Source of the DNA: Membranipora membranacea | Taxonomy: Eukaryota; Bryozoa; Gymnolaemata; Cheilostomatida; Membraniporidae | Assembly (NCBI GenBank): GCA_914767715.1 | Contig: OU612069.1 | Location: 26,533,387 to 26,597,386, forward strand | DNA: 64,000 nucleotides | Direction: 5' to 3' | In this document: positions 50,201 through 59,800 of the stretch, one piece after another | How positions within the stretch are numbered: position 1 is the stretch's first letter | Layout of the letters: every line of letters begins with the position of its first letter | Notes under the pieces: model-generated | Told to the model about the DNA's origin: nothing | Databases searched by the model: none | What the model saw: the letters and a program-made list of their open reading frames with translations, nothing else | Program-made: the position numbers and the translations under genes

Positions 50201-50258
50201 CACATATGGCTCTAATTCTCTGCAAGCTCTCTGAACAAATAAGACAGGTGTACCTTGG
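29228..50258 (-). CDS. POT/PTR (SLC15-like) proton-coupled transporter, interrupted by a 17-kb transposon-filled intron
   Basis: Nine exons with agreeing phases: 49861-50258, 49229-49357, 48757-48994, 48252-48486, 47659-47752, 47294-47459, 30141-30200, 29654-29825, 29228-29296 (about 520 codons so far). Family signs are the MFS loop GLITDAWIRKTR after TM2, VACIISGSHSPQDSIIPALAGDQ-type TM4 text, WYYWFWKLGDTVSVGI for the 'FYWFINLG' helix, GDYPDGLVKERANLGKFF before TM7, LLGSVTSQSTGLVFIPIIY, and SELMLTTVFQGISNAF for the GE-xxSITGLEFAY helix. Such proteins import peptides or related small molecules with protons at the plasma or lysosomal membrane. The first exon found is unusual: it opens with two CxxC pairs (CLIC...CVQC) before a serine/threonine-rich stretch. 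The start codon and last exon were not resolved; a segment at 29013-29119 could encode the C-terminus but is out of phase. Confidence 0.8.
29338..29364. repeat. (TA)n microsatellite
   Basis: A run of about 12 TA units in an intron of the SLC15-like gene. Confidence 0.9.
30415..30485. repeat. Tandem TTGTAAACTGTCCCCCCCTA units, left arm
   Basis: Three to four roughly 20-bp units at the tip of the level-2 element. They are mirrored by the units at 46612-46705. Confidence 0.85.
31203..31226. repeat. Poly(C) run
   Basis: About 20 C with one interruption next to the GCGCGAAAACAACC motif in the left arm. The length is prone to sequencing error. Confidence 0.85.
31743..31910. repeat. Two-copy tandem repeat, 86-bp unit
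   Basis: TTGCCCGATATTTGRAGAAACCAT recurs 86 bp apart, followed each time by TATAACAATCCAATYCGTCA. It is subterminal within the left end of the 13.9-kb element. Confidence 0.8.
32798..38692 (-). CDS. DUF4806-domain protein, complete nine-exon gene inside the 13.9-kb element
   Basis: Exons 38561-38692, 38134-38245, 37627-37689, 37045-37116, 36491-36598, 34973-35029, 34504-34691, 33966-34125 and 32798-32916 total 1011 nt, giving 336 residues plus stop, with every splice phase matching. The N-terminus (YYIVSSIGREEVSIVSSNWI, then KCYWPPPTTNGKSLRKEH and DIGNWKLYDAKIL) is the conserved start of this family. An acidic serine-rich linker follows. The C-terminal DUF4806 domain is clear: SPLISPEELTLFNEQL, CETIGGRSLTEAVFTTMRRV, VWQHFTLQGTKTK and IGRAVRALGYNDTVLIEKM. 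The function is unknown; the family is multicopy in many invertebrates and often lies near transposons. Its only visible host context is the transposon, so it could be captured cargo or part of the element. A possible extra exon near 35.82-35.87 kb would introduce a stop and was left out. Confidence 0.8.
33202..33531. mobile_element. 330-bp MITE with TA target duplication, in the last intron of the DUF4806 gene
   Basis: Terminal inverted repeats of about 20 bp (CCCTATAGGAGTTTAATTT and its near-complement) with TA on both sides (33200-33201, 33532-33533). This fits a Tc1/mariner-type nonautonomous element. Its middle is a tRNA-like sequence. Confidence 0.8.
33300..33380 (-). other. tRNA-like sequence (tRNA-Ala-like anticodon TGC) inside the MITE
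   Basis: The minus strand has an A-box-like GTGTAGCGGTCTAAG, an anticodon-loop-like CTTGCAA and a B-box-like GGTTTGAATCC at the right spacings. The acceptor arm does not pair well and the anticodon stem has a mismatch, so it is probably a SINE head or tRNA relic rather than a working tRNA gene. Confidence 0.55.
38372..39123 (-). repeat. Source copy of the inverted duplication found at 12239-13003
   Basis: Upstream sequence, exon 1 and most of intron 1 of the DUF4806 gene. The duplicate lies outside the 13.9-kb element, about 26 kb away in the opposite orientation. Confidence 0.9.
39130..44960. other. Interior of the 13.9-kb element without a recognised gene
   Basis: About 5.8 kb, AT-rich apart from a GC-rich patch near 42.18-42.29 kb. 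Small frames at 43.64-43.95 and 44.28-44.54 kb (plus) and 41.62-41.84 kb (minus) have no recognisable motif. If the element once coded its own transposase, this is the likeliest place for its remains. Confidence 0.5.
40621..40688. repeat. Long AT-core hairpin
   Basis: CACAGAGTAAGGATATAT and its reverse complement flank an (AT)n core, giving a nearly perfect stem of about 28 bp. Such palindromes are unstable and can be breakpoints. Confidence 0.85.
44975..45205. repeat. Two-copy tandem repeat, about 118-bp unit
   Basis: The block from GGACATGGCATATCAATC through CTCGTTAGAACGTTATGTCA is repeated once with about 15% divergence, subterminal in the right end of the 13.9-kb element. Confidence 0.8.
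45590..46360. repeat. Tandem array of the level-2 unit, about 350 bp per unit
   Basis: GGGGTGGTTGTTTTCGCGCG recurs at about 45605, 45957 and 46312, alternating with GTTGTTTTCGCTCGGCTTAA at about 45797 and 46155. The segment 45413-45600 is the same unit inverted, so the right arm folds on itself. Confidence 0.8.
46612..46705. repeat. Tandem ACAGTTTACAATAGGGGGGG units, right arm
   Basis: Four to five roughly 20-bp units with G-runs of varying length, the inverse of those at 30415-30485. Confidence 0.85.
49560..49750 (-). repeat. Inverted partial copy of the 50.4-50.9 kb repeat
   Basis: Reverse complement shares TTAATTAGAATGATTTCGCYCC, TATCACTGAGCATTGAATACAGAA and CAGGGAACTA with 50.57-50.67 kb. 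It lies in intron 1 of the SLC15-like gene. Confidence 0.65.
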
Positions 50259-50404
50259 CTGAGAAAATGGACAACCATTTAGTCAAAACAGCTAGATAAA
50301 GCCCGGATATAGCAATGAAATTATTCACACCATGTGAGATATTGTTAATTGAGCTACGCTTATCCCGGTGAAACACAATTAGTCATGTACATGATTGTAA
50401 CTTC

Positions 50405-50855
50405 TGCTGATTTCGCCTCACATGTTTCCAATTGTATCTATTCATTATTTTCGCACACAATGGCAAGTAAAAGTTGATGAATTGATCTTGATAAAGTTTA
50501 TCAGAGAATGATGCATGTGGGCTAACTGGTAGGAAAGTAAAACAGATTATCATTCACTGAACATCGCGTTGAATTCATGATTATCACTGAGTATTGAATA
50601 CAGAATATTATTGTACAGGGAACTACCATCATTATCCTAATTAGAATGATTTCGCCCCATATGTTTACAATCATATCTCTTCATTATTTCCGTACACAAT
50701 GGCCAGTAAAAGTTGATGATTTGATATTGATGAAGCTTATCATGAAATGATGTATGTTGGCTAACTGGAAGGAAATCAAAACAAGTTATCATTCACCGAA
50801 CATCGGCTTTTAATTCTTGATATCCCTAAGTATTTAAATACCAAATTATGTTGGT
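50405..50855 (+). repeat. Direct repeat, two units of about 240 bp
   Basis: 50409-50610 and 50648-50850 share ATTTCGCCYCATATGTTTMCAAT, CACAATGGCMAGTAAAAGTTGATGA and TATCATTCACYGAACATCG. No coding content. It lies just upstream of the first SLC15 exon identified. Confidence 0.75.
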
Positions 50856-52022
50856 CACTGTGACCTATTGTGTAAGCGGAGTGCTTATGTAAATGAAACC
50901 TCAACTACCAGTTTGACGGGTTACTAATCAGCCTCTGTAGCAAACATAATTCACCAAACACATGGATGATCTAGGACCTATAAAAAAATTAATCTTCGTA
51001 TATAGATCCCTGTGTGCTTCAGAACCTTGGGAAATATAATATGTATTGTAGATTGTATATCATGTTGTACGGAAAGCTTGCACATTACTTTACTTACCAA
51101 TTAGCCGTTCTGTCTCCTGGCTAGTGCATCTCAAATGGAAAATAGGATAGTAGCAAGTCAAACATGCATGGCTGTATCCAAGGTTCTCCATATCATCCTT
51201 CTGTATATAGATGAGTATATAGGTGAGTATATAGGTGAGATGTTATGTCGCCAATTGCATTATGTAAATTTGTATCATCTTGTTGTTGTTGTTATTGTTA
51301 TTTTTTGTTGCGCAGTGCATTATTGAAAATTCCTTAGACCACTTTCACTATAATATTTTGGTATTAGCAGTAGGAAAAAGTATATCAAGTAGTTTGATTA
51401 GGGATATGCCCAATTCAATTGGTGAATCGCTCCACCAAACTTGAGCATCTCACCTACAATAAAAGAGTGTCTCTGCACTGTGTTGTGAATGTAAATACTT
51501 ACTTTGAGGCTGCTATTTTGTATCATATATTTTCCCCATATTATAGTCCATCTTGTGAGCAATTTCCAGCTTTGGAGTCCTAATACTGAGTAAGTTATGG
51601 TCTCTCAAACTTTCAAGGCTATGGCCGTCCGATTGCCATTGCCAATTGGATTTAGCTGGCAATTCTCACACATCGTCACAACATGTCATACTTATTATCA
51701 ATATCTTATACTAGTGACTACTTATACTAGTTATTTCACAAATACGATGCAATCTTTATATGTGCAGCTGGGATCTGAGTCCAGGTCCCATGGATAAGCA
51801 GGCGCTGCTGTTACCAATGCACAATCAGCTAGACCTCCTGGTGCAATGGTATCATTTCTATGGGATTATAAACAAAACATAGCTCCTCAATTTAATCAAA
51901 TTTATTTATTGCAACCATTTGGGTTAAGAGGTTGCTGACTGCCTGGTGGTGCAGAACCATAGCATTTATACTTTTTCATCTGTTTTCACTGTTGAGTATG
52001 CTGCCTCAATCCGTGAAGGCAA

Positions 52023-53830
52023 ATGTTGATTCATATTTATAGTGATATAGCTGCCATAGGGCAGGTGAAAGATTCACACACGGACAACGGCGGTGAGTAC
52101 ATAGGTAAGGACTTTCAGTCAGTATTACTCGATAAAGGTATAAAAGATACAACAACAGAAGAAGATCCTGGTGTAATAACCAGTGCTAATATTCCCAAAC
52201 AGCTACGGCCATAATATGCTGTCAAGTATGCAGTATATCTCCAAAATAGAGGATTCCAGCGACGCACTGGTAAAACTGCCTATGAGCTATTCTCAAAATA
52301 CAAGCCTGACATGCGAAAGATCCACACATTCGGTGCTGAGAGCAAATGCTACATCGAATTGTATAAGCAAAAGCTAGACTCAAGAGGTAAACGTGATATC
52401 TACATCGGAGTGAGCACTTACAGTCAAGGTTATTATATCCTCACTGATAACCAGCAGATACTCACATCTCCTAACGTCATTATACACAAACCGACCGGAT
52501 CGTCTTCATACTGCATAGAAGAACCAGAACCTAAACCTGGTGTATCCCTATGTACTAACAAGCTAAAACGTACTGAGAGAACAGTGTCAGAGCAATCTGT
52601 CACTGAAGAGGCCCAAGATCGCCCAGACAATTGTGATCCTGAGACTAGACTGGTCAACCAGGGGCCAACAGAGGCTAGCTGTCGACCGGAAATCCCAGAG
52701 GTGTCTAATGATGGTTACACTAGACTACAGAGAGAGCGTAAGAAACCTGCTATGGGTAGCTATGGACAAGGAAATGGTGACAATCACACAAAATGACACC
52801 TGGGACGTAAAACCACTACCTGATGGACGATCTGAAACCAAGGGTAGATTGGTATACACAATCAAACAAGGCAAAGATGCCAACGAAACCCAATTCAAGG
52901 CACAGTGTGTAGCCAAAGGCTTCACACAACTCCATGGTATCAATTACTATGACACATACTCACCCACGAAACATTTCACATCTATTTGAGCACTGTTACA
53001 GAAAGCTGGTCATGACAACATGGTCATACAGCAACTTGATCTGAAAGGTGCCTACCTTAATGCTCCTATCAATATCGATACATATCTACAACAGCCACCT
53101 GGATATGAACACTCACATCACACACAACGGCTAACCTGTCACTTGAAGAAGTCACTATACGGACTCAAGCACTCTGGTGGCAACTGGCACCAGACCTCAC
53201 AGATTTCCTGAAATCGGAACTCTTCATACCCAATGACAATGATCCATGTGCGTACAAATCCACACATGCTGATGATCCAACTTACATACTATTCTGGGTT
53301 GATGATATTATCATTGCCAACGCCACAAGACCCGACATAAGTTGGGTTATCTCCAAACTACCAGAGTTTCTCGACAAACCTGGCCCTCCACACATAGCCG
53401 CCGCGAAACGAGTTCTCATATATCTCAAGGGAACACTTGATCATTCTCTCATGTTCTCACCCACTGATGGAGAACTCACCGGTTATTGTGATGCCGACTG
53501 GGCAGGAGACTGTGACGATCGTAGATCCACAACAGGATACATATTCACACTTGCTAAGAGTGCTGGTACTCCAATCAGTTGGAAAAACCCGTAAGCAAAC
53601 CACAGTAGCACTATCCTCAACCGTAGCTGAGTACATGGCACTATTTGATGCGACTAAGGAGATCATCTATCTCCATCCGTTCTGTGAATCCCTCGACATG
53701 ATACAACCAACAACCAACGTCATATACTCATGGTTTCTAGCTGAAGACCTGTGTGTTGTGCAGTGGTACGGGCACCACTGTATGTTGTATCTCAGACTCC
53801 TAAGGATTTGTGAGCATAGATAACTGCGAG
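52023..53830 (+). mobile_element. Degenerate Ty1/Copia retrotransposon (internal fragment)
   Basis: Pol motifs occur in Copia order: integrase block HTDNGGEYIGKDFQ at about 52077, then RT pieces around WDVKPLPDGR and FKAQCVAKGFTQ, QQLDLKGAYLNAPI near 53030, the catalytic VDD near 53300, and RNase H (GYCDADWAGD, then AEYMALFDATKE) near 53490-53660. Several stops and frame changes separate them (near 52212, 52795, 52988, 53210 and 53594). Gag, protease and LTRs were not found. It is a dead fragment lying beyond the last surviving exon of the SLC15 pseudogene. Confidence 0.85.
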
Positions 53831-54049
53831 TCGAGCAAAAGGATACGTCACTATCTTACAATGTGTTCAAATTCAGCTACTACAAAAGCGTGGTTTGTCA
53901 GCAGAGCAAATCTTTGATTGATGCAATCCCCGGCCACAAATACAGGCACATTGGATTAAACTTTATCTAGATTAAAGAGCTGACCATGCAGAACCAAAAG
54001 GGTGCTTTGATCAGCCAGTTAAAAGAATGAGTACATGAGTTCTACTCAC

Positions 54050-55400
54050 TCTCTTCTTTTCCAGGCTTGTTTCCGCATACCAAAAGTGTCCAAAATGACA
54101 CTTGTATCTGATCGAGGTTCTCTCACAGACTTTGAGAAAATAACTATAACAAATAACACTTTATTTCAATTCTAATGCTTGTGTGTTGAGCAATTGTTGC
54201 AAAATCTGATGCTTGCATTTGTGATTTGAAGTGCAGTGAAGTGATCACAAACTGAGATTTCTGTGTTTGCCATGTGATTGACAAAGTTAATTGTGATGAT
54301 ACTACTTACCTGAAAAAATTACCGATGTGCTGAGTGTTGATGCTACCAAGGTCAAACCAGCAATGCATATGAACATGAAGTGGAATTCAATCTTAAGTTC
54401 TTTTGGTGGGGGAGGGATTTTAGTAGCAGCGTACGATAGTTTGATAGAACCAACGCGGCTACAAAACAAGATTGCTGCTGTATCTCCAAGTATCCAAAAC
54501 CAGAAGTAACTTGTGGAGAGTGGTTTCAATGCCTCTCATTCTATCATCTGGAAAGTACGATATAATCTCAAATTACAGGAAAATGAGCATCCGGAAGAGA
54601 TTTTCTCTCGCTGTCCTCAACAACAATGGATACGTTGCAGTGTTGTAAACTTTACCTTGTGAGAAAACGACCGGGACACTTCAAAATATTGCAAACTGTC
54701 CTTGGACCCCATTGTAAAGTGCTCATCCTATCTATTTGGGATCATTTTACTAAGGTCAAATAACCTTTCTGTTGTGCGTACAATGATGTACCAGATGCCA
54801 TTGCAATGACCTCAGGAGTACCAGGTGATGGTGGTAGTAGTTTTTCCACATAATGATTAGGTGGGATGCTGAACTTTCAATCTCTAGTCTCTAGTCTAGT
54901 CTCTAAAAAAAACTAGTGGGCCAATTTCAAGTGTGTACTCCAGGCATTTGTCCGCAATCAAAGAGATATCAGCATGCAGCCTTCCTGAAAACAATGACTT
55001 GATATTATACTTTATACTAGAAGAATGTGCATTAGCAAATATATTTGTTAACTGATACTATAGAAACCTGTGAACCCTCAATCCTTCAAGCAATCAACTC
55101 GTTTATTACCTTTTGGAGATTTTGGAGATATCATCAGGTTTGAGTTGTCCTTCTGTTGCAAACAGAGGGTCATAAAGACTGAGGGTTAGTGGTAACCAGA
55201 ATGCCAGTGAGCGAAAGCAATGCAGCTATTGCCAGCTTCTGACAGCGACTATATTTATTGTAGTTGCAATCGCTTGGCTGAATCAGAAGTTTAACTTCAG
55301 TAGCCTCATTCTGGTATGTGTAACTTCTGGATCTGGAGCTTTGTATAAACCCATTTTCAAATTTTTTTCTGCCGCAAGCCAACAGCCAAATGAGTGATGT
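54050..55400 (-). pseudogene. Decayed tandem paralogue of the SLC15-like transporter
   Basis: Three exon relics match the gene at 47-50 kb. At 55160-55400, QKLAIAAL and FRSLAFWLPLTL...YDPLF match QKLAVCGL and IRTLATWIPLILVMYYPIF. About 29 nt are missing between them, which shifts the frame. At 54310-54547, SYFWFWILGDTAA matches WYYWFWKLGDTVS, but codon 4 of the exon is TGA. At 54050-54143 the exon has exactly the same length (94 nt) and phase as its counterpart, with SVREPRSDTSVILD matching NIREYRPDVSVIVD. Exons for TM2-TM4 are absent, and a Copia fragment occupies the region beyond the last relic. It was therefore a tandem duplicate, now dead. Confidence 0.8.
54640..54870 (+). repeat. Diverged relic of the level-2 element arm
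   Basis: TTGTAAACT, GAAAACGACCGGGACACTTC, AAATATTGCAAACTGTCC and GATGTACCA...GATGGTGGTAGTAG follow the same order as the left arm of the element at 30322 onward, with clear divergence. It lies within the SLC15 pseudogene and shows that the family is older than the copy at 30-47 kb. Confidence 0.5.
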
Positions 55401-56850
55401 TACAAGTTTACTACTGTAGCTTCACTTATTGATAAAACAAATAAGACAATAAACAATTAGATTAATCATTATGAATATACAATACAATACAATACTCTTA
55501 TATAAGTGATGATATAATTGACAATTACGTGATCATGACTAATCGACATATTCCCACAGTTGCTTTATCAATACTGATGAGGAAGTTTTGCACAGCATGG
55601 CAACATGCACCACTCCTGGCTTTACTCTGGGAAGTTAAATTGAGGTCATTTAGTTTTTCATATGTTCAAATCAAAATGCAGCTATAGCTGCATGGAATAC
55701 TGCTTAGGGTATAAGACATTTTTACGTGTTGTTCTAGACTGCATTCTAGTGGTGAATCGACCAACAATATTGATTCCACCAATGTCTCTATTGATTTTGA
55801 AACTCTATATGGCCTGTTCAAAGATCAATAAATCAAATAACAATTGCATTTTAGGTTTTGTCAAGAGATACTTTTCCGATGGATCATTATTCTCCTTTAG
55901 TTTTCTGCTTTGGAATAATATCTACCAAAATTGGGCCAAGTTGTCAAGCTCCTGACACCAAATTAGGGAGGAATAGAAGATGATCTATATATTTATCGAT
56001 ACCTGTAGTGCAAGTGCTTACTGGTAGGAAGCAAAAGCTCCTGTTGAAGGTTGATTATTTGACTTGGTTCTCTACCTGACCAAAAAACCAATAACGCAAC
56101 CTATACCAGAAATATATCCTGGGCTATACTAAATCTATGTAGGAGTGATAATCCAGCGCTAAGTGAGAGCTCACTGAATCTCATCTTACCTTTGTAAAAC
56201 AATTTATCTGCCACAAAGACATGCAGGTAGGTGACTTCGATATAAGTTGATAGATTTTGACCATTGACCCAAAAATCTCATAAATTAGTTGTAGTTATAA
56301 CTTATTATCTAACGTACTGATGTCGAGTGTTTTACATGAGCTGTGTCGAAAATATCTAATGCTTGTGAAAAGACGGGTGTTTTGGTAAAAAGTGTTCTAA
56401 TATGAAACGGAACAAATTCTAGGAATATTGCCGAGACTTTCTTTAACTCTATCTTCATCTGATGCTTTCTTTCAATTCAATACTTGAATTAAAAATCCCC
56501 AACTAATTCATCATCACCGATAACTGATAACCTGATATCATATTAGACTATCTGATATTAAATGATGTACTGGATAGTTGATAAGGTGCTAAGCTTTATG
56601 TGTAATCAAATTAAATATAGATCATTCAGCTGGTCGTGGAAGGTTTACAGCATTCACATTGGTGTTTGTTTGCCGCTGTCTAATTTAATCAAAAATCTAT
56701 TACTTGGTATGATCCATTTGAAATCTGCAAATGACCCACATTGTACAAGCACCATATATGGTTGGACTGATGATTGATATTTAGACTGTCACTGGAGAAA
56801 GTAGATAAATTGGATTGGTATATATATAGGCTGTAATTTTGTGACCTGCA
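55401..56850. other. No gene recognised
   Basis: AT-rich stretch between the pseudogene and the armadillo gene. The 5' exons of the armadillo gene probably start here but could not be defined. Confidence 0.4.
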
Positions 56851-56853
56851 CAG

Positions 56854-59800
56854 ATTGTAGCTGACAGATTATGGAGTTATGTCTTCCTGTCTGAATCAGC
56901 TGGAGGGATAAATCTACCAGTACTGATGGATAATATCGACCTAAAGTATATTATCAGCCTTCTGAAGGTCCCTGATATCATCCAGGATAAGGTAAATATA
57001 TCTGTGCTTGTTGGGGCTGTGTGCTTCCCCCTCAATATCGGTTTGCAGGTGTCCTATGGCATTCTATTTCAGAGCAGTTCACTTAATTCACACAAAGATT
57101 TGTTCTAATTAAGCTGAGTCTGAGTTAAGTGGCATTATGATTCGTTGACATATGGCTGAAGGGGCCAATTTTCCTGGTCTGAATTAACAGGAGATTTGAA
57201 TGATAAAGTTTGAATTATCCACTGTATCAAACACAAAGTCAAAGATGGAGTGCCAATTGTTTCCGTGTCGGCCCTCAGACAAATGCTGGTACAATGTTGG
57301 TCTTGTTCTGACTAGTTAAAATCGATTCAATGACATCATAGTACAAAAGATCCTTAAAAATGCAGGCCTGGGTACTGTTCAATTGGCTCATATGACCCTC
57401 CTGCTTAACAGTGAGACCCTCAGATCAGACTTAATAAAATCTTACAATATTTAAATGTTGTGCCTGTGGTTCGAGGGGAAGCAACAACACGGGCCATCAA
57501 TCAGCGTCCGGCTGTCAAACACTTCTACATATTTGAAAACCTTTACACAACTCTGTCTTCTGAACCTGAAGTCGGAGTTGGTTAACCAGAGGATTGAGTT
57601 GGTCTGCAATCATGACTAACAACCTGATCTGTGTATCTCTGTATCAGTGTATCCTTGTACCCGTGTACCAGCATACCGCTGTACCCGTCGATGTGTATCT
57701 GTGTATCCTTGTGTATCTGTGTTTCTGTGTAGGGTGATGAGGGGTATGGCTGGTCTAAGCTCATGTCCTGGTTCTCTTCTGCTAATAGAACTGAGGAGGC
57801 ACCACCACCACCTACGGCTTGTTGTGATGAAAAGGTGGATCCGTTGGAGATTCAGGTAGGTTTGCTTAATTAACGTCGATCACTGAACTTGATTATCTTC
57901 CAGCATTAGCACAGCCTTGAACTTGAAGTTAGTTAAAGACCAGCAACCCATTATCTAGGGGAGTTCCGATACTGTGACATCTTTTAGCTTTCCTGTGATG
58001 TATGACCCTAGTGTATCGAAGCGCCCTTCTACGCCGGAGCTTTCCATTGAAACTTAAATATTAGTTACCACTATCTTACCTAGATCAAGTTTGATCCAGT
58101 TTGCCTGCATCCGAGCTGGTAGGAGCTGCTCAGTGACTTATATGGTTTCCTCGTTATCTCCCCCTACATTTTTTTTAATTTGATGCAGAAACCATCACAA
58201 ATTGATTGAAAGTTATTGTGCAGGCTTGGTGGTTGAATTACCATTTAATCCACGAAATGAATGCAAAAAATCAAGAATTTCATAAAAAATGATGAATTGT
58301 TGGCAAAAAATTATCTTTTAACCAGATGACTCAATTAAAATGCACTTCTACATATGCTAGAAGCGTCAAATTTTTTTGCTAACCACATTATGATGATATC
58401 AATATATGAATCATTTTGGATCATTTTGGATCACTCTATCGCTATTTCCCTTCATTTAATGCAGCATTTCTTAAAATTTATTTTCAGTTTTCTCATATAA
58501 ATTTTTGATGCAAGCTGACATGGTACATTTATCCTCTATTGTATAGAACGAGGCACAGCATATAAAGGATTCCTTTGTTTACCATATGTTGAAACAATGA
58601 AAAGTATTGAATCGTATAGAGGCCTCACACTCAGCACAATACAATGTTACAAAATTAATATCACAATGAAGGTTTGATGTGAACCTGTAGTCTTGTCTTC
58701 TAACATGACATCACTTAAAATGATAACAGATTATGAGCATCGAATGCTGACTTAGATTATTGTTCCTAAAATGAAGATGGAACCCTTATTTAATTTTGAA
58801 AGCAGAATATAAAAATTACTTAGGTATGATAGAAAAACCAGTAATTTTAGAAACCTCCACATGACAGAGAATATTAGGATTCTAAAACAGGGACCGGCAG
58901 ATTTATCCAATATTTTACCTTAGTCATTTCAGTACCCATGAATGGGGGTTAATGTGACCACAGTACACTCTTCATTTTTTAATACCTATAAGATAATTTG
59001 TCAAGTCTTATGAGCTTGCCCAGATCATAACCTTACAGCAAATTTACACATCAAGCAACACTATTAGCAATGACAATAGTAACAAGATCTCGGAAATCCC
59101 TGTCAAAGAGTAGCAAATTCAAGCAGCATCCAAGCTTTGTATCATTTTACATTGTACAGGGGCACACTCAGCAATTCCACTGTGTTATGTTGTAATATTT
59201 CAAAACTTCTAGACTCTAGTGTTTTGTCAGATCAGGGAAACACATTTCTTCTCAGCTGTAAACACTTGAATACATATTTTTCACATATTTTGAGTACTGT
59301 GTATTGCCAGCTTTTCAAATAGGCCCAATGTGATGATTAACCATAACCATAAACCCTGCTTGGTGATTTCACCTGGGTTTGTTATTGAAACATCTATTGT
59401 GAAAACTACTCTGAGTTTGTTCACCTAAACAAGGATAGGTGTCTCCTGTCTCTTTGAAATAGTTTCATTGATATTGAGTTTACAATGGATGTGAAGCCTA
59501 ATCCCCCAAGAAACAATAGAGTGAAGGCTGATTATTATCTCTAGGTATTTACACATTAAAGTGTGCTATGTAATGTTACTTGATGAAATCTCTTATAAAT
59601 GGTCTGTGGGTGGGTGGGTGGGTGGGTTCAATGAATGAGATTATCCTGTTATTGCCAAAAAATTTCAATGGCTCCTGCAGTGAGAGTTCGCTCCTGTAGA
59701 CTAGCTATATTGTAGAAGACGATATCAAATTCTTTGCAATTATGGACTCAAATTTAATTGCTTGAGTTTGATATTTCAGGGAGGGTGGCAGAGGGTATAT

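Noticed and set aside
51064-51130. A 32-nt mini-exon-like segment upstream of the SLC15-like gene
   Set aside because: Its end phase (1) does not match the phase-0 start of the exon at 49861-50258.
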